Positions 34,237 to 45,840 of a DNA stretch of 64,000 nt are shown one piece after another; positions within the stretch are counted from its first letter, which is position 1; each line of letters starts with the position of its first letter. The stretch lies in NCBI GenBank assembly GCA_026120035.1, contig JALRME010000011.1, positions 620,001 through 684,000 on the forward strand, in the 5' to 3' direction. Position numbers and translations under genes: made by a program. The notes beneath the pieces are model-generated. The model made no database searches. It saw only the letters and a program-made list of their open reading frames with translations, and had not been told where the DNA came from. The stretch comes from Coleophoma eucalyptorum. Its lineage: Eukaryota > Ascomycota > Leotiomycetes > Helotiales > Dermateaceae.

Positions 34237-37200
34237 GATTTTTTTGCTGTGGTTGGAAGGAATTCCTCTGGTTAAATCAAGTGTGGAGAAGCGTGTCTGA
34301 TGGCCTTGAACTCCAGGAGCAGGACACGCACACCCGACTAGAGCGGCAGGTGCTTGTTTATAGGTAGGATCTCTAACTTGTTTCCGCCAGACCAGTCAGA
34401 CGGACACAGCAGACCAGGCTGCACGAGACAAATGGCAATCAACCCGGACAAGATGGTGGTCAGGTAATGGGAATAGGAAGCTGTAATATGCGATAGAGCA
34501 GGGAAGCTAGAAAGGCGAGCTGTCGTACACAAAGCACGTAGTAGTAGTGAGTGCAGCAATGAGAGCAAGCTGTCGAAACCATATACCGAAACGGGCGTTC
34601 CTCTTAGTCAAAGACGCAGGCGATTTAGTCAAGGAAACCGGCTCGCGACTCCAGACAGTTCACTTCACCAGCGCACGCAGGCTTTTTTGGCTTTTTCTCC
34701 AGAATGCGGGGAAAAGGCGCAAGGTGAAGTTTGGTGCAGGAGGGATGAAGCGGTCTTGGGGGGGTTTCAATGCGCGCGTTGTGACTGGCGTAATGAGAAA
34801 GGGGAGCTGTGCGAGGGAAGGGATGGAGGAGGGAAGAAGGCTGCTGGAAGTGAAATGCGAATGCAAAGACAGATGCAAAACACGAGACGAGAGGAGGCGA
34901 AAGAGAAGAACGCTTGAACCACGTGGTACCTTAGGACCTTCGGACCCTTTTCCTTACCGTAACTAGGAAGGGCATCCTTTATATATTGAGTCGTGGATGT
35001 GCGTTTTGCTTGAGTAATGGAATGAAATGGAGGAGGGAGATGTCAGCAGAGAATCGCAGCCTGAGCTTTTTTTTCCCCTTCCTCGCTCCGAGTCCGGTCA
35101 CTTGATCTGAGAGTTGGCAGCAGTTTTGGAGCCCGGGTCATGGCGGAAGCGAGCTGGCCATGCCTTTGAGAGTCCGAGTGTGTGCTGGACAACAACACGC
35201 TCGATAGATGGACCATGCTCGCAGGTTTTATGCTATCTATGGAAGAGGGGAAGGAGAGAGGATGCCAGCGAGAGAGACGGAGAGCAAGAGGATGTAAGAG
35301 ATTCCGATAAGAAGTGTCAGACGAGTTGACGATGGCATCGCATCATCTCCCCCCCCAAACAAACTCCGTAGGGAAAGTAGACAATGCGAGACTAGCAATG
35401 CCACCGGTCCATCGCTCTGAAGCCTAAGAAAGCCCGTCAAGGCCGTCGAGCCAGTGACCAGAGCCAGGTCCGGTTCAAGACGACCAGCGCTCGCTTCCGT
35501 CGCCTTCGCCTTCGCCTCCTTCGCCTCGCTCGTCATCTGTCAGCAGAATAGGATAAAGTCGTACTTTCCGTACCTGCAATACAAACCTATGTACTCCGTA
35601 CCGTACATACATGTCATATGCAAACCGCCTTACATGCTTGCGAACCACGCCCAGGCACCCTCCATCGAGCCAACTCCGCGGAACCTCACCACCACCCTCC
35701 GACCATCCATCCATCCATCAATCCAACTCCCAGGACCGTAATGGAGGGCGCGCATCATCCTGAGCACCGTCCCGTTCACTGCAATTTCCCTGGGACTCCA
35801 TCACAGGAAAATCCCTTCTTTTCTACTTGAGCAGCTGCCCGGCTCATTTTCTTGACCCGTGAGTTTCGCGATGTCAGGACTTAGGTAATGCAAAGCTGGT
35901 ACTGGATATCTCGCCTTCGCCCCCCCTCTTCCCGTCCCGGACGAGTCATCAGAAACGGGCAATGAGAACCTTTACTCCTCTCACCAGCTTTGAGCCTCAT
36001 AGCCTCCTGCCTCGAGAAAGAATCGGAAGCTCATGGTGGGTTTGCAGGAAAAATAATGGAGTAGGTATCCAAAGCAGCTCATCTTTCCTGACGCTGGAAA
36101 GTCTCAGAAGGAAGAAAAAAAAGTTCTCTGGGTGAGAAGCGGTGTGATCTATTACCTATTACGCCGAGAGATGTCGAACGACACCTAGGTTATGCTATCT
36201 CCAGCGACACGCAACCCGCCCTCCTTAATACCGACAAAACACCTTGAGAGCACAGGAAGGAAGGAGAAAGGCCGTGACGCTGCTCGCCCGATTTTCGTCA
36301 AGTGGAGGCCACGAAAAGCAAAAGGTCCCAAGGCCACCGACATCGCATCGGCATCTCATCCCCATCCATCGCTCGCTCGCTCGCTCGCTCGATCGCCTCC
36401 TCGCTTAATCTTCGTTTCTGATGTCAATGCCAATGCCCATCCCGTCTGCCCGTCTGCCCATCGCTGCCCATCCTCGGCTCTCTTCCCCGCCGTTGATAAG
36501 CGCTGCTTTCCTTGGGCGCTTCCTTCGCCGGTCACTTGACGTGTCCGGTGGTGGTTTCGTACAGTCATAAATTCGAGCTTACCTTGGATGCTGGCTGCAC
36601 TGGAGGCCAAGCTATGACTGATCGCGAATCCGCCATGGTGCGGTACCCTGAAAAGGATCATCATGCGTGCACTTTCTGGTGGCTGGACCCTGTCGTGTGT
36701 TCACTCACTACGGTACCGAACGTACCTTGGGGTAGCTGGCGCAGTCATTTGTTCGTCGAAAGGTTGGGGAAGTGGGTAGCTAGGTAGGTTGAGGAAGGAG
36801 CTTGGCCAATGGCTTTGCCGATGAGTCGACTACCATGCATAACCTTCAAGCAAGACCCTTCACCCCAATGCGGTCCCCAGAGACCAGTACAGCTCTAGAA
36901 CGAACTCGAATTGGATCTATACACAATCATAATTTCTGGGGGAGTCCCTTTCCCCATCGCCTATACGCAAAGCCAGCCAATTCAGAGGGGCCCAAAATGG
37001 ATCCATCCCGTTTGTATGTCCTGTATCTGCCACACCATACTCTATCAAAAAAGACCTTAATTGTCTACAAGCTACCCCAACGCCGAGTCGTTACAGAGAT
37101 GCTCTGGCTCTGAAGAAAGCAGGGAAAGAAGACGAAAGCGAGGAAGAAAGGGCCCATATCAGCCAGCCACCAACTCTTGCGCCGGGTATATAGAAGCGCT

Positions 37201-37248
37201 ACCTTAAAGACATCGTCTGAAAAACGCCTATCCTGCCCAATGCCTTGC
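34237..37248. other. 3-kb intergenic region upstream of the F-box gene
   Basis: No gene is supported. The segment contains the F-box gene promoter near 34.3 kb, CCATCCATC-type repeats near 35703-35720, and a GCTC tetranucleotide microsatellite at 36371-36391. Open frames are short and unrelated to known families. Confidence 0.55.
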
Positions 37249-39442
37249 TCATCGTCCATTAAACCGTCTGGACTTCTGCCTGGCGGTACAATCGTTACAG
37301 AACCATTTTGCTGAATAGAATGTTAGCTAACGTCATCTTGAGCAGCCGACGTAGATATAACTTACCATTCCCTTTTGGCGCCACCTTTAAGCCCGCACAG
37401 TCGAGATGGAACCATTCCTTCTCGCAACCATCGCCGTCGCAAGCAACCATCTCACCATAACTGACTCCATTACAATAACAATAGGTAGGCTCGTTGGCGT
37501 CGATCTCCCCATCATCGTCGTCGCCTTGTAGACTGCTCTCGGCATCATCAATCTCGGCTGTTTGCTGAGCCATGAGTTGTTGCGCCGCTGCCCCAGCTCC
37601 TTTCTTATGACTCCTCTTATTACTCGACGCCGCCTCCAATGCATTTCGGCCGGAACGTGATCGAACTGGCTCAGGGAATGAGGACATTGCAGGTGTCGCT
37701 GGTTTGCTTGCTCTGCCACTCTTAGTAGTAGTGATAGTTGTTGTTTGAATGTCTTGCATTGCATCCCCATTTGTCTCCGTCTCTTCGTGCTTCATCGTGC
37801 TACCACGTCGGCTGCCACCAACGACAATTCCTCCAATCATCTCTGGTTCTTGCTGGTTGGAATCTTCGAGGAGATGCTCGCCCTTCGAGTTCGAGCCCGA
37901 TTCTTTCATCGTGGCCTTCACTTCAGGTACAGTCCTACCAACAATTGTTCCGGTCGTACTTAGATCCGGTGTACTGATTCCATTCAAAGCTGGCTTGTTG
38001 GAGGACTCGGAAGCCGGGCGCTTGCTCGTAGTCTCCAGCACAGAATGTGTTGAATTCTGCCGCCCCCTCGAGGGCACCGGTCTGCCATTTGTCGGTCCTG
38101 GAGACCCTCTTGTTGGAAGCTTTGGTTCGGGGAAGGTACTTCGAATTGGAGAGGATGCGATCGAGGGTGACATGGCGAGAGAATTTACAGTGCCGTTCCT
38201 GTGAATCCTATCAGTATATACAATCAGCAACACAAGCAGCTCAACATACCTCTTCCGTGTCTGTCCGTTTGTAGCGGCTTGTCCTCTTGCCTTCTTTTTC
38301 ACACCTTCTGGCTGTGGAGTCTCCCTTGGACTGTTATTAGCTTTACCCTTTGTCGCCGTACCATTATTTCCAAAAACACCACTAAGAGACCGTTCCATAG
38401 GTGATGCGCCAGCTGCTCCTTTATCGACCTTGCGACGTTTCTGTGGATTGCCGTTAGTTCCCGCTCCATTTGCAATCCCCAGTCCTACTGCAGACGCATC
38501 GGCCGCCTTCCGAACTTTGCTATTGCCATGCAGTTTCTTCTCCTTTTGCTTCTCAGCATGGTCGTCGAAATCCGAGTCGACGTGCTGATTTCTTGACCTC
38601 TTCGCGGCCAATGCTTGTTTTCTCATGTCGCTCCTCTGCGCAGCTTCGTCCACCAACTGTTGCGCCGCCGCGGAAAGGTGATTAACAGACGCGACATCTT
38701 TGCGCGACTGGTTATTGACTTTCGCGACCCGATTCTCTGGATATGCCCAATGTGTAGTGCTGCCGTATCTTGCCTCTTCGCTGATTTCGTTCTCAATGTT
38801 GGCGAAACAGTCCTCAACTCGCGCGAGATGTTTACTTAGAGCTTCCCCAGCAGTCGAAATGACATGATTCTTTTCGTCGAGTGATATAAGCATATTTTGC
38901 ATCGTGAGTGCGCAGTGCTGGAAGAGCTGTCGTCGTCGTAAATTGGCCGGGTCGTAAACCGCGGCAGAATGGTTTTGAGCCTGGTATCCCTCCGCGACAG
39001 AGGTAGCAGATGTAGTATTTCCATTAGCCGTCGATCCATTCATGCTATTCTGCGTGCTCATTGGTACAGACTTTGTCCCAGCATCGTGTTGTGGCTCGGG
39101 TGGTTGTGTTCGCTCAGGAAGAGGGGCGTTCAGCGCAGCATCAACAAGATTGCCCAGCTCTTCTTCAGGCGTGAATATTTTCGCATCGACCTCCTTGAGG
39201 AGGGTAAAGTGTCGGACGAGCTCTTTTGGCAGAGCTGTTATGGCATCTGCAAAGTGTGTAATCGCAGGAAAGATTTCTACGGGTTGGTCGATGCTGGGAA
39301 CGTCCTGATTGTCGCCAACGGAAGCTCTTGAACCAAAGGGGCGAGATATTGAAGATCGAGGAGGATTGTTTCGAGTCTGTCGCAAGGGCTGAGCTCTGCG
39401 ACTCGAGGACGAGTCGACGATGGGTTGTTTTGCTGTCTTCAT
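37249..39442 (-). CDS. ING-family protein with C-terminal PHD finger (chromatin reader)
   Basis: This is an ING/Pho23/Yng-type subunit of a histone acetyltransferase or deacetylase complex that reads H3K4 methylation. Exons 39442-38250, 38198-37366 and 37310-37249 give 695 residues. The N-terminal ING region (about residues 50-270) contains ITALPKELVRHFTLLKEVDA and the coiled helix MLISLDEKNHVISTAGEAL. A long basic, disordered linker follows. The PHD finger (about 637-683) is complete only after splicing: YCYC, CDGDGCEKEWFHLDC, and then WFCNDC from the last exon, giving the C4HC3 ligand pattern. The start is the ATG at 39442, since the frame beyond it begins with GTG. The first intron (38199-38249) is 51 nt, so it keeps the frame open if retained. 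Assignment to one complex (Rpd3L, NuA3 or NuA4) is not possible from sequence alone. Confidence 0.92.
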
Positions 39443-40239
39443 TGTGTGCGGAGGTGTTCTTGCCAACCTGCCGAGGAGTTCGGGGGTGCAGTGGAGGGAC
39501 ACGCGCAGAATGGTACTAGAGCTTCAGAGAGCGATTTTAACTGTCGGACTCCATTGAATAAAGGTACAGTGTGAGGTCAAGAATTGTGCTCGAAGCGCAG
39601 AGTTGGTCAGCTCTGGGTGAAAGACTGCACCAGACGAACCGGCTCATCATGGAGCAGACTAACCTTCATTCTGCCGAATGGCGGTGACTGCTTTTGGAAA
39701 ACAGTATAAGGCTGCAATTCTCCTAATTGTTTTTTTCGGCTGCTCTAATAGATTTCAGGGGAATTTTTCCCAGAAAGAAAGCATGGGACGAGAATTGGTG
39801 GGCGGTACCAAACCAATGATTCTCTCAGACTTCCCAGCCTCATTGTTAGGAAGCCCTTTCCCAGCTGTTGTTCAATCGAGCCATGGAGCAAAGCTTAAGA
39901 GGTTGAGGGGCTTGCTATGAGGCGAGTCAGAGTTATGGGGAGATCCGATATGCAAGGCTCCGGTTGTTCATGTGTACATCAGCAAGTAACTCAAGACATA
40001 TGTCGCAACATTGTTATAAAGTGAATCACAAAACATTTGATTGTCTTGTTCTGACACTATTCAATCACGAGGAACAGCTACTTATCACCGTGTATCAATC
40101 GTGTCTATTTACGTAGGATTGCGTACAACTAGGTCTGAATGTAGCCTCAATTGCATTTAATCTCATAGGCCTTCGCTACTAGAATAAGGGAATAAACGCC
40201 ATACAACAGGATATCATAGATAACAGAAAACCAACTTTC
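39443..40239. other. Promoter of the ING gene and 3' flank of RER2
   Basis: About 0.8 kb without a supported gene. The part from 39960 to 40230 is AT-rich, as expected for the 3' end of the next minus-strand gene. Confidence 0.5.
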
Positions 40240-41421
40240 TTAACGGACCTTCAAAGTCTTCGTGCTCTTCACGGCACCAACCTTACTCACACTCTTGTCC
40301 TCAAGATACTTCTGTTGCCACTGCCATTCCACAAGGACAGGCAAGAATTGCCACAGATCAAAGTCCGGCCACAGACAGTCCAAGAAGACCATCTTGGTAT
40401 TCTCATGGCACTGCCAAAGCATGAAATCGCTTAATCGATTTACGCCACTCGTCCTAACAAGTAAGTCGAGCGGAGGATCCCCAGCGGTGAACATATGCTG
40501 ATCAAGTGTTTCCGAGGTGATCGTTTCGGGGTCCTGGTATACTGCGTTGTTTTGGGAACGAGCATCAGTAGGAGGTGAGTCTGGGTGGAGTGTAGTTGAT
40601 GAGGAGACAGATTCGTCGAGATCTGATGTGCTTGACGGAGCAGGAGAGCTCGCCCTCAGCGGAGAAGAGGCCAATGGAGATGTAGCTAGATTTCGGGATC
40701 GAATCTTTTGCGTGATTCGAGTCTGAGAGAAAGGTCGTGCTTGGGAATGTAGAGGGGTTGAGTAATCTTCAACAGTTTTCTTAATGGCAGTAGCAATTTC
40801 ATCTCGTGACGTGTATGGAAAACAAATGTTAAGAACAGCGCTGCGACCATTAGTATCAAAACAAAACTTATGACCAAATCTGCACTTACTCTCCATTATT
40901 CTGCGTCATCTCAACAGCTTTATCAATAGCAGCCAGGACATCCGGCTTCAGCATCGCCCTCGAGCCCAAGACCCGCACACTAGCGCCGTACCTATCCAGC
41001 AATTCTCCATGCTGTGAGAGCTGTTGTAGCTTGACCTTTGCCATCTCCATCAGCGCATCGACCTCGTATTTCGAGCGATTGAAATTCTCTATGCTAAAAG
41101 CATAGACCGTAACTGTCTTGACTCCAGATTTATAGCAGACTTCCAGTATCTGTTCCAACCCCATTAGCGTTGCTTCCAAAAGGAGGCCTGCAACTGGAAG
41201 ACTATACGTACTCTGGCAAGTGCCTCAAACCCAAGATTATGTCCCTCTACAGTTTCCATCTTATGTGTCCGAGCAAAGCGCCTGTTTCCATCCATCACGA
41301 AGGCTACATGTTGCGGTATAGGTCCTTGTCGCAACGCACCTATGAGTAGTTCTCGCAGCTGGTTCACAGCCCACTCAACAGGCGGAGAAGACAAAAAGAA
41401 ATTCCGAACGGACATAGACAT
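40240..41421 (-). CDS. RER2: cis-prenyltransferase, dehydrodolichyl diphosphate synthase (Rer2-type)
   Basis: This enzyme condenses isopentenyl diphosphate in Z configuration onto farnesyl diphosphate to make the dolichol precursor for N-glycosylation, at the ER. Exons 41421-41212, 41149-40890 and 40840-40240 give 356 residues. Family motifs are all present: FVMDGNRRFAR with catalytic D44, GHNLGFEALARILEVCY across intron 1, VYAFSIENFNRSKYEV, LNICFPYTSRDEI across intron 2, and the C-terminal DLLVRTSGVNRLSDFMLWQ with WPDFDLWQF. Between the last two blocks there is an insert of about 95 Ser/Pro-rich residues not found in the bacterial enzyme. Introns are 62 and 49 nt with clear CTAAT branch points. 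It is divergent from the rhomboid-like gene with a 556-bp shared spacer. Confidence 0.95.
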
Positions 41422-41977
41422 GGTGAAAGATGTCTCGAGACCCCTAGAAACGTGCCAACCACTTCGATGTACCCGCGAATCGAACCAGATTTCAGTGCCG
41501 TGATAGTGGTTTGTTCGAAGAATCAGAGCCAGGGAATGTATGGACTTGTCGCGCAATGAAGGAGTCCACGTTATCGAAATGGAGGGTAGAAGGTTTTTAG
41601 ATAGGTGGTGAGGAAAACTTCGTCCAGAGGTAGGACTGTTACATCAGAGGTTGGCACCTACATACAGCCCAAGAATTTGGCAGGAGGCGAAGCCTCGGGA
41701 AATACGTGGACAGCCTCGCGACCGCAGCCACCGAACCATCATTGGTCGGAAGAGGAGTCCTGTACCTTACGTTTTGCCGACGAACGAAGCTCACGTCGCC
41801 TGTCGGCTCAAGAAAACAACTGGCATCATCAACGTCGTTCCTCCCGTGAGCTGGGCCGAGCTGAGCGAAGCAAACCGGCGACGATTTAACTCACCCCGGA
41901 TCCAATGCCTGTCTAAACCCCCGTCACTCTCCTGCTAGAAGCTCCTTATAAATTAGCAAGGCGACGACATTGAGATC
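41422..41977. promoter_or_regulatory. Bidirectional promoter between RER2 and the rhomboid-like gene
   Basis: This 556-bp spacer separates two divergent starts, both for ER-membrane-linked functions (dolichol synthesis and, by family, ER/Golgi protein quality control). A TATA-like CTTATAAATTAG lies at 41944-41955, about 25 bp before the rhomboid-like ATG. No other gene fits. Confidence 0.5.
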
Positions 41978-42899
41978 ATGCTTTCCTCAGGATTTACTGA
42001 CACGCCTGTAACACGCAGCCTTGCGTATGGCCTCGTGCTCGCATCTATCCTCGCAAGTATTACAGACAGCAAACACCTTTTCTATATCCAGATCGAGCCA
42101 CATCTCTGGCGGTATCACCAAGTATGGCGACTGCTCAGCTATCAGTTTTGCTACACCAATTCCACCGAGGTGTTGTTCGCAGCTATGACATTGTACAACA
42201 TGCGAGTGATTGAGCGGCTGTGGGGAAGCAGGAAGTTTGCGGTATGTTCTGCTATCGAAGCATTACTATACCTTCCCGAATAGACAGAGAGTTATTTGAG
42301 GAATTTAGAACTGATATAATGCACAGAGCTTCCTTGTACTGTCATACGCAATCACCTCACTCCTCCCACCCATGATCTTAGCCCTGTTCCTCCGTCCTCT
42401 CTCCTTCAACAACCTCAACTACCTCCCAGCAGGTCCAACACCCCTTCTCTTCGCCCTGCTCGCTCAGTACCATGCCATAATCCCACACATCTACAAATAC
42501 CGCCTCGCAGCCAACAGTGCCCCCGAAACCCAAACCGGAGCCAATACGCCATTCGTTGGGCTGACCTTTTCCGACAAATCCTACATCTACCTTCCAGCAG
42601 TCCAGCTATCACTCTCACAGTTCCCGGGAAGTTTGCTCTGTGCGGCGGTTGGATGGGTGGTTGGGTATAGTTGGCGAAATGAGGTTTTGCCCATGCGCTT
42701 ACTGGCGTGGAGGGTCCCGGGCTGGATGGTTGGTGCGCGGGAGGTGAAGCGGGCAGAGGATTTTGAAGGACTGCGGAGGAGATTGGAAGGTGAGAGCGGA
42801 GCAGTGGCGACTGGTAGTGATGGTAGATTGGGTGTTGAAGGTGGTAGGAGGAGGACGCTGGGAAGACAGCTAATGGACCAGTTCCGGGGCGCTTTTTGA
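41978..42899 (+). CDS. Rhomboid-like membrane protein (UBAC2/Dsc2-type)
   Basis: This is a multi-pass protein of the rhomboid pseudoprotease group that includes animal UBAC2 and fungal Dsc2, a subunit of the Golgi Dsc E3 ligase acting in SREBP cleavage and membrane-protein degradation. Exons 41978-42241 and 42327-42899 give 278 residues. Recognisable segments are HLFYIQIEPHLWRYHQVWRL, CYTNSTEVLFAAMTLYNMR, ERLWGSRKFASFLVLSY across the intron, and NYLPAGPTPLLFALLAQYH. No Ser-His catalytic pair is apparent, consistent with a pseudoprotease. The C-terminus ends in GRQLMDQFRGAF, and I see no UBA domain after it, whereas some family members have one. Which of the UBAC2-like groups it belongs to is a family inference. 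Confidence 0.85.
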
Positions 42900-43019
42900 T
42901 GCAGGTTATGAAGACTCACTCGGAATGCAGAGGGAAGACTTGTGACCAAGATATAAAAAAAAATAAACAATAGAACAGATCTGTAGAAAGGCATGTAAAA
43001 GCCTCTACTTTACTAGAGG

Positions 43020-45300
43020 ACAATGTCTTACCATCGCATCGAGCACTACCACAACTTTTAATCCATGGTAGACGAGCGATATGCAACAAGAAAACAGTAA
43101 AAGCCATCAAACCTATCTTCACAGAATAGACAGAGAGAATCAACCAGGGGTCAGACACCATGCAAGCTCTCACGGCAACATTACCAAACTCACAAATCAG
43201 TGGTAGAGGAGCGATATGCAACAGATGAAACACAAGAGCATAGCAAAATGTATCAAACCCATCTTCATGGAAGAGAACGAAAGAGCCAAGCGGGAGATCA
43301 GATAGCCATGCACGTTCTCGTCGTAGCATTACCAAACCCACAAACCAGTGGTAGAGGTGCGATATGCAACAGGCCAAGAGCGAGAGTACAGCGCAAAAGC
43401 CATCAAAACCATGTTGACAGAAGAGGGCGGAGAGAGAGGAGAGAACCAGGCCAGCCCCGAGGTCAGATAGTCATGGATGCTCTTATCGCAGTATTACCAA
43501 ACCTATAAATCAGCGGCAGAGGAGCGACATGCAACAGATCAAAACACAATACAACAAATGCTATCAAAGCCATGCGCATAGAACAAAGGGGAAGAACCGA
43601 AGCCCGAGACCAGATATCCTCTCATCAGCATTACCAAACCCATAAATCCATGGTAGAGGAGCGACATGCAACAGTTCAAACATAATATAACAAAGGTCAT
43701 CAAAGCCATGGTCATAGAACAAAGGAAAAGAACCAAAGTTCAAGACCAGATATGATCTCTTGGGAAGGTTACCACACCCATAAAATTTGTGGTAGAGGAG
43801 CGATATGCAACAGATCAAACACAATACTATAAAGGCCATGAAAGCCATGGCCACAGAACATAGGAAAAGAACTAATGTTCGAGATCAGATATGATCTCTT
43901 CGGAACATTACCAAACCCATAAGATTTGTGGTAGAGGAGCGGTATGCAACAGATCAAAACCCAATACAGCAAAGAGCATGATTATAGACAAAGGAGGAAG
44001 AAGTGAGCCCGAGGTCAGATAGTCATGCATGCTCTCATCACCGCATTACCAAACCTATAGAACCAGCGGTAGAGGAGCGATATGCAACAGACCAAGAATA
44101 ATATAACAAAGGCTATCAAAGCGATAGCCATAGTACAAAGTAAAAGAACTAAAGCCTGAGATCAGGTATGCTCTCATCGGCATTACCAAACCTATAAAAT
44201 TCGTGGTAGAGGAGCGATATGCAACAGGTCAAATATAATATGACAAAGGCCATCAAAGCCATAGTCATAGAACAAAGTAAAAGAACCCAAGTCCGAGACC
44301 AGGTATGCTCTCCTCGACATTACCAAACTCATAAAACCAGCGGTAGAGGAGCGATATGCAACAGAGATCAAAACACAATATAACACCGGCGATCAACGCC
44401 ATGGCCCTAGAACAAAGAGCAAAGAACCCAAGCCCGAGATCAGACATACTCTCCCCAGAACATTACCAAACTCATAAAATCCACGGTAGAGGAGCGACAT
44501 GCAACAGACTAAAAGCAAAAGCACAGCTAAGGCTGTCAAAGACCATCAAAGCCATGGGTACAGCATAAAAAAGAACACAGTAGAAGCTCAAAGCCCCAGC
44601 CATAGAACAGGGACAGGAGAACCAACCCCCAAATCAGATAGTCATGCATGTTTTCATTGCAACATTACCAAACCCGCAAAACCAGCGGTAGAGGAGCGAC
44701 ATGCAACAGACCAAAAGCAAGAGCACAGCTAAGGCCCATCAAAGCCACAGTCACAGAACAAAGAGAGAGAAGTCAGGCCGAGACCAGATAGTCATGCATA
44801 TTCGTTCTCATTGCAACACTACCAAACCCGCAAAACCAGCGGTAGAGGAGCGACATGCAACAGACGAAAAGCAAGAGCACAGCTAAGGCCGTCAAAGACC
44901 ATCAAAGTCATGGGTACAGAATAAAAGAGCAGAGAAGTAAGCCCCGAGATCAGATAGTCATGCACGCTCTCATCACAGTATTACCAAACCTATAAAACCA
45001 GCGGTAGAGGAGCGACATGCAACAGACGAAAAGCAAGAGCACAGCTAAGGCCGTCAAAGACCATCAAAGTCATGGGTACAGAATAAAAGAGCANNNNNNN
45101 NNNNNNNNNNNNNNNNNNNNNNNNNNNNNNNNNNNNNNNNNNNNNNNNNNNNNNNNNNNNNNNNNNNNNNNNNNNNNNNNNNNNNNNNNNNCAGAGAAGT
45201 AAGCCCGAGATCAGATGGCCGTGGATGTTCTCATCTCAATAATACCGAACCTGCAAATGAACGGTAGAGGAACGACACGCAACAAACTGCCACAAGAGAA
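43020..45300. repeat. Imperfect tandem repeat array (minisatellite), unit about 135-165 bp
   Basis: A shared core, GTAGAGGAGCGAYATGCAAC, recurs at about 43066, 43201, 43349, 43513, 43651, 43791, 43930, 44069, 44205, 44342, 44485, 44688, 44841, 45003 and 45263. Each copy is preceded by ATTACCAAACCYATAAA and followed by CATCAAAGCCAT and CGAGATCAGATA blocks. Spacings run from 135 to 164 bp, with one of 203 bp. They are not multiples of three, and the open frames change from unit to unit, so the array is unlikely to code for protein. It fills the convergent space between the UBAC2-like gene and the Zn2Cys6 regulator. Copies are diverged by several percent to tens of percent on the left side, while the two copies left of the gap are identical. 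Confidence 0.92.
45094..45191. other. Assembly gap (98 N) inside the tandem repeat
   Basis: 98 N bases interrupt the array. The left flank ends in AAAGAGCA and the right flank starts CAGAGAAGTAAG; the preceding intact unit reads AAAGAGCAGAGAAGTAAG without interruption. The true length is therefore uncertain. Confidence 0.99.
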
Positions 45301-45404
45301 ACGAAAGCATAGTTAAATTGACCAAAGCTATTGAAACTAAAAAGCCAAACCCGAGATGAGATAAAATAATGGATAAGAGACGAGACTTTTGTGGCTTGAA
45401 CCCC

Positions 45405-45438
45405 GTACCGTGGGAAGCGAGTTTCTGGTTCACGGTAC
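45405..45438. repeat. Short perfect hairpin next to the repeat array
   Basis: GTACCGTG (45405-45412) and CACGGTAC (45431-45438) are perfect 8-bp inverted arms around an 18-nt loop. It lies just past the last repeat copy and downstream of the Zn2Cys6 gene. A nearby GGTTCAAGCC on the minus strand resembles a tRNA B box, but no tRNA fold forms. Confidence 0.45.
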
Positions 45439-45840
45439 TTTAAGCGCGGATGCAGATTGGCAAGAGACGTTTCTGGATAGGTCTCGGAAATAAGAATGTA
45501 GGACTTTCAGGATTCCCGGATATAGTGGTTGGGTTGGCGATTCCAAGAGAATGGATGAAGTAGTGAAGACACGTAGAACCTCAAAACGCCATCTTTCATT
45601 TGTTGACTCGGACCTGACTTTGACCTTAAATCATGAACAATTGCTATATACTTGATAGACAGGATATTTGCACAAAATAACAGATGCCAATAAGAGAACG
45701 CGGGAAATCACTAGAGATACCAAAAATAAATGCCCTCCTAATACATCATGATCATAATTGTTTGTAAATACACGTATAATGCAAAATAACAACCGCGAGC
45801 AGTAGAGCGAATCCTTTTCTTCGTGATGCAGGGGCCTGCA

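Noticed and set aside
43076..44886. Repeated frames on both strands of the minisatellite as a repetitive protein
   Set aside because: Unit lengths are not multiples of three, the frame changes from copy to copy and stops interrupt it.
43020..45300. CRISPR-like array
   Set aside because: The repeat is long and diverged, has no unique spacers of even size, and the host is a fungus.
45380..45440. Possible tRNA on the minus strand (B-box-like GGTTCAAGCC)
   Set aside because: The bases flanking the putative T-loop do not pair (CGGGG against CACAA) and no A box or acceptor stem lies upstream.
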